A stretch of DNA of 64,000 bases from Rhabdophis nuchalis (taxonomy: Eukaryota > Chordata > Lepidosauria > Squamata > Natricidae). Location: positions 83,503,875 through 83,567,874 of the forward strand of contig CM077644.1 in the NCBI GenBank assembly GCA_039707465.1, given 5' to 3'. Position numbers and translations under genes: made by a program. The notes beneath the pieces were generated by a model. The model was not told the origin of the DNA and did no database searches. It saw only the letters and a list, made by a program, of their open reading frames with translations. The first letter of the stretch is position 1. Each line of letters starts with the position of its first letter. This document shows, in pieces, positions 30,301 to 39,300 of this stretch.

Positions 30301-33300
30301 AGTTCTAGCTTCAACTAGAGCAGAAATCAGTAGTAATTCAGTTACAGAACTTTGCTTAATTTAAACCCAAGAAAGATAACTGTGGCAGAATATGAAAAGC
30401 CATAACGTAATGATTTCAAGAATATAAACAGCCAAGACTCAACAAAAGCCAAAGGATTAATTAAGTGTCAAATTGATTCTAATCTTAAAGATTGAGAAGA
30501 GTTTGTCACATCTTAATCAGAGCTTTTGGGGATTTACTTTCGTTAACTCAGTTCAGGAAAAATGGCTGTCCAGATTTTTCTTTCTAACTTGTTTCAACCA
30601 ACATAAATGAAAGTTACCTTTGTAGAATATTAGTTTACCAGGAACAATTGTTTCTGCTACTACTTTATAAATATGAGAATTCAAACTCTATGGGACAAAG
30701 TCTTTAAAATAAGCATGACAATCCAACACTGCATATTCGTAATTTTATACATAATACTGACTGAGAAATAGTTTTAGATGAACATGGTAGATCTTTTTTC
30801 TCATAAGTAATTTTAGACATGATAACATGATAAAGCAACACAATTTATGGAATACTTATGCATATATTTCTGTCTCCCAGGCAAACATGTTGGCTGACTG
30901 TATATACTTAATATTAAATAAAAATGGATATATCTATTATCAATCTTTTTCATAACCACATAGTTCACTCTCAATAATTTTAAAGCTGTATCATCTGCAT
31001 ATTTACATCTTTTCTCATGCTTCTAAAATAACAGGGAAAAAATTACCATGAATTTCAGTGAACCCTGGCTTACTCTTCATGGCAATTTTACAAGGAAACA
31101 CTATATATTTACTGTTTTATTGAGAATGTAGTTTCAACCATCTCTTATAATACTAAACATAAATGAAACAAAATAGCAAAGCTGGACATGATCAATCTCC
31201 AGTTTATAAGGGGTAGCTTGAATCCTCATTTTCAACAATTGTCATGATTAGCATCCTCATACCATCACCAGAAATTTCCTGTAGTCGCTATTATGAGGAT
31301 AGCAGGCTGGAGATATACATTCTATTTCTTGTTGAGATGGAAATTAATACATAGAGCAATGAGAATGTGATATGTATGTGGAAATTAAGGGAGAGCAATG
31401 AAGTGGTACATAGAGGATGGAGATAGTATAGACAGGATAATGAGGTTGGGTAGGCAGGTGGCATCAGTTATGAAATCAGCCATTAGAGGGATCCGTTGTA
31501 CTGATTTCCTATTAGACTTGACATTGTTATAATTTTATGTTAAATTGTCCCTGAGGTCATCTTCAAAGAGGCCCTCTACTTGCCAACCATCCCATATCCA
31601 AGTAATTAGCCACCTGTTAATAAATATCCATGCTTCTCTTACAGCCTTCATTGTCTTCAATGGCGTTTTGACCTGAGTACTTTTTGACAGACTTTGTTCA
31701 AAAGTTTCTGAACTTAAGGATGTAGCCCCCCCCCCCCCCAACTCCTCGCTAGCATCAGAAAAACTCGTAAGGAACGAAATATTTCACCTCTTTCTCTCCA
31801 GAATAACCTGGACATAGGGTCCCCTGTGATCAAACCTGTCTGGGGTGAATTTGACAGCTTCAGGCTGGTGGCCGCTGAGGGGCTGTCACTGCACAAAACT
31901 GGACAGCCCTGGTTGGGAAGTGAATGGAGCGAAGGTGGCTGGGGAACACATTGATTCATGGCATCCAGCTCTATTTTTTTGACAGCCGCACTCTGCTTCT
32001 CTGCTCTCTGGGGATATCGGAGATGTTTTCTGTAGCGTAATCCCCAAAGGGAAGCAGTGGTTGAAGTTGCTCACTTAACCCCTCCAAAACAAGAAAATGA
32101 AGTCTTCCTGTAAAACAAATTCCAGCGATATTCACCTTGCTGAATTTAGCTAGCGTAGAGGTCTCCATGTAGCGGGCAATCTGGAATATATTACCACTTC
32201 AGCTACTGCTCTAGTTATACAGAAACAAAGTCAAGTTCAAAATTGTACTTTCCCTAATAATCTCCACCATTACTGAATAATGGTTTGTGGTTGTGCAGTT
32301 TTCCAACTAGCACTAGTGAGTTTAGTAAACTTTAGAAACTGAGGAACTATTCTCAGGAGCTCAAAAAAGGGCAACCCTCAAAATTTGTGGAGTTGTGGAG
32401 ATTAACAGAGACCATTTCCATATTGTTTTACTGTATGAAATATTTTTTATGATTCTTATATATGTTTTATACCTCAAGAGGTGGAATTATAGAAGCGATC
32501 TGGTTAAAGATTAGCAATCTAGGTGAGTCCCTATTATGTATTATACTTTATTTTTGGGACAAGATCTGACAAATTTCTAATCTATTATTTTTATTAAAGA
32601 AACACAGAAATATGCCAGAAATGAATGGACATTGGACTAACTTTAAAACTTTAGAAAGTATATGCTTCCCCCCCATACTTTTAAACGGTCAATATACTTG
32701 CAGCAGCTCTGAGAATTTTGAAAAATAGAATACTCATTTTTGCAGTTTTAAAATGGCTATGTGATGATACAGTTTTGCAGAGTCACATGGCTAATCCATG
32801 AAGTGATAGAATAATGGTTGCGCTCTTGAAATGTTTCTATGAGTTTATCAGGAATCTTTTTAATGTGTAAAAGGAACAAAAATAAAACTAGAATTCCAAG
32901 TCACTCAAAAAGTTAAATAGTAATGGAAGCCACATCTTGTTCAAAAAGAACCAGCTTCTAGGTAAACAAAAACTACCTCTCAGTAAATTAAATTTCATTT
33001 TCTTGATTTTGCAGTATACACGTTAGACAGATGGACAGATAGTGTAGACTCATTCTTATGTGCCAATTACTCATTAAAATTATATACTACCATTAGTAAA
33101 AAAAAGTTTTATTTAAGGTTAGCCATAAATTAGGATTTTCAGCATAATAATAAACTGAAATTAATCAAAACTAACACAAAAACTTTAAAGCAAAAAATTT
33201 GGGGCCACGTTGGAGGAAACCCAAAGAAATAGAAAGACGTAAGTCTGATGCTTCCATAGATTCATTATGGTAATAATAAACCAATAAAACTGAAACAGGA

Positions 33301-36300
33301 CTGGTGTCTTGTTTCATTATCATCAAAAGGCAATTGAACAGGGGTTTTTTTTTGAGTGAAAAAGAGAATTGTATTTACTTGCAACTTTTGGAACTTTTAC
33401 AAATGAATCACAAAATGATGGAATGGTTCTATAATAGACCACACCGATCATAGAACAATTTTGTGTCTTAAAAGATTTAAAATTCCCTTCATTTTCCTCC
33501 TCCTGTTCTGTTAATGTGCTTTGTCTATTATTATATTTTATCACCAAGGTTTGTGGTCTTGTCTGGGTTATCTACGTTTGGAGTCTTATGGTAAAGGAGG
33601 TTATCTAAAACATCTCCAAAGAAATAGAGCAGTCATGTTATTTTTGATTCTTCAGAAATGACAATGCTTGTTGCATTCACACAACAAGATCAACTTGGTT
33701 ACTAAATCAACCCAATTTATGAGCTTGCACACTATCCTAAAAATTAAAGTAAATATGAATGATGCCTAAGCCACAAAACCTTAATACACTTAGTATATCA
33801 TGCAAGGCTTTCATCTGATCTAAACATGTTGGGGGATCACAAACATATATTTTTAGTGTGCAAAAATCTCAGGATAAATACTGTATACAATTATATGCTT
33901 ATAATCACAGCACCTTTTATTATATTATACTAAATGGCCAGGATAGTCATATGAATTTTTATCGTGTGTGTTCTGCTTCTCTATTAAGCCAGTTACATTT
34001 CCCCATTTCAATGCTTCCATTTTGAAAAGATGTTGGCAGAATTTAAATTTGGACGCCTTAATTTGTTTCTCCATTTCTGCCTTGGAACATAAAGAATATG
34101 CAAAGATTTAAGAAAAAAAAACCTCGATAAAAGTTACTGGAGGGAGAAAATGAATGCTTAGCAGAATAATTTGCTATTACATAGAAAAAGTATATTTACT
34201 AAATAAATCCTAGAAAAAATAACTTTACTATATATAATAGAAAATGCATTTGGTCAGATGTCAAAAAGAATGCTTGGGTAAAAGGCTATAAACTAGATTG
34301 TTTGGGCGAGATAGCGAAAATTATTAGTTTTACTTCAGGTAATAGGAAATAAATGGCTCATTTGCAAAAATTAATTTGCCCAGTTGGAAATGCCTTTGAT
34401 ATACTTTCCTCCTTCTCTTAGTCTGTTTGCTTTAAAATTAGAGTCAGATTAAATGATTCCCTTCCTGAAACCACCTGCTTCTTTTGATTGCAAAGACAGA
34501 TAGCAGCATTCGGTGTCCAACTTCAGGATCAAAGGTACCAGACTTATATTCACAAATAGATATTCATCACTCAAGGATCACCACAATTATAATATCAAAT
34601 GGACTTTCAAGTGTCAGCAAACCAACCTGGATTACAAATATAACAGCAACATTTCCATATCACTTTACCTCACCTCATTATGGAGCTTGAATTCTAAAGT
34701 TAATAATTAGAACTTTTTTTTATGTCAGAAGTAGGAGTTAGCAGGAAATGTAGGAATCTATAATCGTTTTCTGTGTGCAGCAGGGACTTCTTACCCAAAA
34801 GAACAACTTGTACAAAGTTCACAAAAGGTATCATATCCTGTACGATGTTACTTCCTATCACAAATGATTTCTCAAACAAAGACAAATGCCCTGGAAACTG
34901 TCAATCAAAACACCTCTGTTATTTTTCTGAAATTACCTTGTATTGTTTTGATCGAAAATAATATAGAAATATTTTATCAGTGAAATATCTCTTTCTCTAA
35001 CCTTCCATTATGTTCAGTTGGGTTTGCCCCTCGGTTAGGAATAACTGTGATTGCCCTATAGTTAATTAATTTTAGGTACAGATGCAAGGAGAGCTAGTTT
35101 GATGCAGAAGTTAAGGGATCAGACTACAGACTGAGAGACTATGAGCTCTAGGTCCACTTAGTGAAAAAACCAGCTGAAGACCTTAGGTTCAGTTACTTTC
35201 TCTAAGCTCTACAGAGGAGGCAAATGGCAAACCACTTCTGGAAAACCTTACCAAGAAAAATGTCTATGGAGATTCTCAGTGATCCAGGTCATGGTTGAAC
35301 CCAAGGTGCTTTTTCAAGAGGCAAGTGGAGTTTCTGTTTTTTCTTTGAAGACATTTCGCTTCTCATCCATGCAGCTCTCCTACAGCTTCTTGGATGAGAA
35401 GTAAAATGTCCAAAACAAAATAAAACCAGAAAGTCCAGTTGCCTCTTGAAAAACACCTTTGGGATTTGCCAAGAAAACTGCAGGAATTTGTACTGGCAAT
35501 CACTGAGAATTGAACACAACTGAACATTTTAACAAACAATATTTCAGTAAAACTGGAACACATCCCATCTAATTCTTTCATGCCTACATGCAGTGAATAG
35601 ATTCATTCTTTATAACAACTGGTTCAGGAATACTTGAAAATATAATAGCACAGAAGATTTCTATTTATATCAAGAATAGCTTCAGTCCAGTAATTACCAA
35701 GGAAAAGAAATCCAAATATCCCAGATAATATGAAATCGAGTCTCCAAAGGATTAAGGTCATTTAATTCTACAGAAAAAGCCATTGAAGCACACCACTTCA
35801 GTGGTTTTTTTTAAAAAAGATATTGTTTGAAAGGAAAAGTTTTTCAAATTTAATAGGAAAAATACTGAAATCCTTTTCTGAATTGAAAGCTCATCAGTAA
35901 ATGCATCCAATACATTGACTGCACTTTTGCCGACAAGCCCTACTATTATAGCATTATGCAAAATTCACAAAATACAGGTGGAAGATAATATAATGCATGG
36001 ATTCCCTTGAATTGGAGGAAGTGAAAACAATTAATCCAAATCAGATACATTGATAAATACCTAAATGGTAATGTGCACTTGGAAACAAGACATTGAATTG
36101 TTTTCTCATCTCTAAGCTGTAGATAGACAGCTATAGGTCTTCATCCTTAGGCAAGGATTACTAGCCACACAGAACAGACTGCATTTCTGGATTGGGCTAT
36201 GGATCAAGGCGTCTATACCTGATTTGAATATTTGTTTAAGTTTAGGATAAGTATCCCTATCACTAATTATTAATTTATTTTCCTTCATCAAGTTACATAG

Positions 36301-39300
36301 GACACTGAATCAAGGTAGGGTATTGACAATGCAGTGCAAACTTTTATGTAGCAGTCTATGAAATGTGAGAATATGCTGCCCTTTATGGTTGCTATTGTTA
36401 GTTGCAAAGTCATGTCCGACCCATCATGACCCCAAGGACAACATTCCTCCAGGCCTTCCTGTCCTCTACTATCCTTTGGAGTCCATTTAAGCTCATGCCT
36501 GCTGCTTGGGTGACTGCATCCAGTCACCTCATTCTCTGTCACCCCATGCTTCTTTTGCCCTCAATCTTTCCCAACATTAGGCTCTTCTCCAGTGAGTCCT
36601 TTCTTCTCATTAGGTGGCCAAAGTATTTCAGTTTCATCTTCAGGATCTGGCCTTCTAAAGAGCAGTCAGGGTTGATCTCCTTTAGGACTGACCAGTTTGA
36701 TCTTTCTTGCAGTCCAAGGGAATCGCAGGAATCTTCTCCAGCACAAAGGCCTGAATTCTTTGGCTCTCAGCCTTCCTATGGTCCAACTTTCACAGCCATA
36801 CATTGCAACTGGGAAAACCATTTGGTTACCATTCATAAATGAATATGAGTTTGGCCTGAGGTAGAGAGAAGGTGGTCTTAGATTTTTGCAGTTTGTTATC
36901 AGCCTGGGAATTGACAAACCTGGGAAATCCTTTTAGGATTTGTAGCTCCGTTTTCAACTTCTGAAGAATTTGCTTTAGTCAAAGGCATATAAACCTACAG
37001 ATATTGTATGGAAACATAATTCTGATTATTAAATTTGTATTAGGGCTTGTATCTCAGTGAGCTTGGGAACGTGCATTTACCTTGATTCATGAGTGAGCTT
37101 GCATTTATTAGTTAAGGTAAGCAAAGTTGGAACATTTGAGATAAACACCATTCATTGATTTGAATATATCAGGTTACATTTTATATATAATGTATGCTTT
37201 TAAAAATGTTTTCACATTTCACATTTGCCTATTCTTTGTTTTGAAAAAGTTTTATTGGTTTTTACAATTTTCCAAAGGGTAAGATAGGGGTTACAGAAAC
37301 ATTTTGAGAACCTTTGCATCGGAGTCCTTGGCCCTTCCCAGGCTACATAATAAAACATTGGTAAGAAAATTTATCAAAAAATACTACAAGATAAAGATAA
37401 GTGAATACATCATACATTTCCCATTCTACGCTGGCAGACTTGTACAAACATCCTGGTACAAAAAGGTTAAAAAAAGTTAATAAAAAAAGAAAAAAAGCAA
37501 GCAAAGTCATTTTTTGGATCTAAGCCTCTTGGCAATTGTATCTACTTTTTCTCCCTCCTGGCCCCCAGTGGGCGGGGCCGTGGCTCCTTCTGCCCCTCCT
37601 GGATCTTCCCCCAGGATAGAGGAATGTTTTTTAAGAAAGGCTTCCGCCTCAACAACTGTTTTAATCCTTACTTTTCCTCCTTCCCAGAACACCAGCATCC
37701 CTTCGGGCATCGCCCACTTGAACCAAATCCCGTGATCAAACAATTTTTTGGATAAGAAGGAATACCTCCTTCTCATCTCCCTAATCTTTTTTGGGATCTG
37801 CTTCAAGATGACGACAACCTTTTGTTGGTAAATTAACAGCCCCCCTCTCTGCGCCTTCAAAATTTCCTCTCTGGTTGACCTTTTAACAAATTTAACATGT
37901 ATCTCTCTGGGTATTTCATTTATCCTGGCATATGCGGAATTTATTCTGTAAACTAGGTCAATGTCCCCCCTGAGCTCATCCTTAGGTTTATGCAAATAAT
38001 CTGCTAAAATTGTACTCATGAGTTCAGGGAGACACTCACCCAGTTCCTCAGAAATATTCTGAAATCTTAAAAAATATGTCATCCTTTCCATATCAATCCT
38101 AGACACATGCCCATTTATTTCTACAACCTCATTAGTAACATTTTAAGCTCTCCCTTTGCCCCAGCCAACCCCCCTTCCAACTCTTCAGTCTTCTGTGTGT
38201 TCTCCCGCACTTGCTTCCGTGTTTCCAGAAGTTCCTTCTTAAAGTTACTATTTTCTTCTCTCTGAGCCTTGATCTCTTGCACCAAAGTTTGTAATACAGA
38301 TTCCAGAGAAGACATTCTTTGTTCCAAACCTGCCAGTTCTGATTTTTGTGCCATGGTTAGCTGTTAAAGTCAGTGCCACTAAAATGGCGTTTTTTGGGTG
38401 GGGCCGCTGAGGCAAGTCAGGAGATGAAAGTTTCAGGTCAGGGTTGTAGAAAGTTCAAAAACCAGAATAGAAACACTTTTCCAAATCAATAATTATAGTA
38501 AAAAAGGCACTCCAGACAAGGAATCAATTAATCCAAAAAATTCTTCATTAATGGCAAGAGGAAATCACAAGGAAATGCTGGTAATTTTCCATAAATGAAA
38601 TAGTCATTCAGGAACAAAGAGTAGCCATTTTCCACCGCCCAAACTGAGAGCCAGCCGCAGAAAGTTACAAAAGAAAAGTTGTTGCAAGCCAGTCGAACTT
38701 AGAAACATTGTAAAAAAGCAAGCCGCATACCACTTTCACTTGCTTTCATTAAGTTCCAGGCAATCCACATAGAAAAAATCCGGTTCCTCACAACGAGGAG
38801 CCATTTCCGAGCGCCGCTTTAAATCCGAGGGGGGGTTTAACAAGCAAAACACCCCCCTCCAAGCTCTTTAGTCCTGCGCTGCCAGCAAAGACGAAATAAA
38901 AAAGAACACTCACTCTTCACCTCGCAGCCGAGCCTCGGGAGAGCTTTCCGACCCGAACGTCTGGCTCTCCCCACATTCACAAAGCTTTACCGTTCTCCAT
39001 TGGCGAAGGAAGAGACGAAGCGTCTCCCCCCTGCAGCCAGCCTCTCTTCACCTAGGTCGAAGACAAGGGTCGCTTCCCCACCGCCGCAGGGAAAAAAAAC
39101 GGCCCTAGCAAGCCAACCCTACGGGAGACCCCCAAGGTGGGGCGCCTCGCCCCCGTCGGGGGGCAGAAAAAAGGACAAAGCGGCGGACGAGTCCAGGACC
39201 CGTCCGTCGCCGCTGGAAGACATTTGCTATTCTTTATTACCTCATTATATGTCATCCTGGAGAAATACTCGATTTCTAGTTAAAATGTGAAACGCACTGG

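Noticed and set aside
36402..36842. Plus-strand 146-codon open frame
   Set aside because: It is antisense to the Bov-B fragment, whose minus-strand C-terminal motifs are clear.
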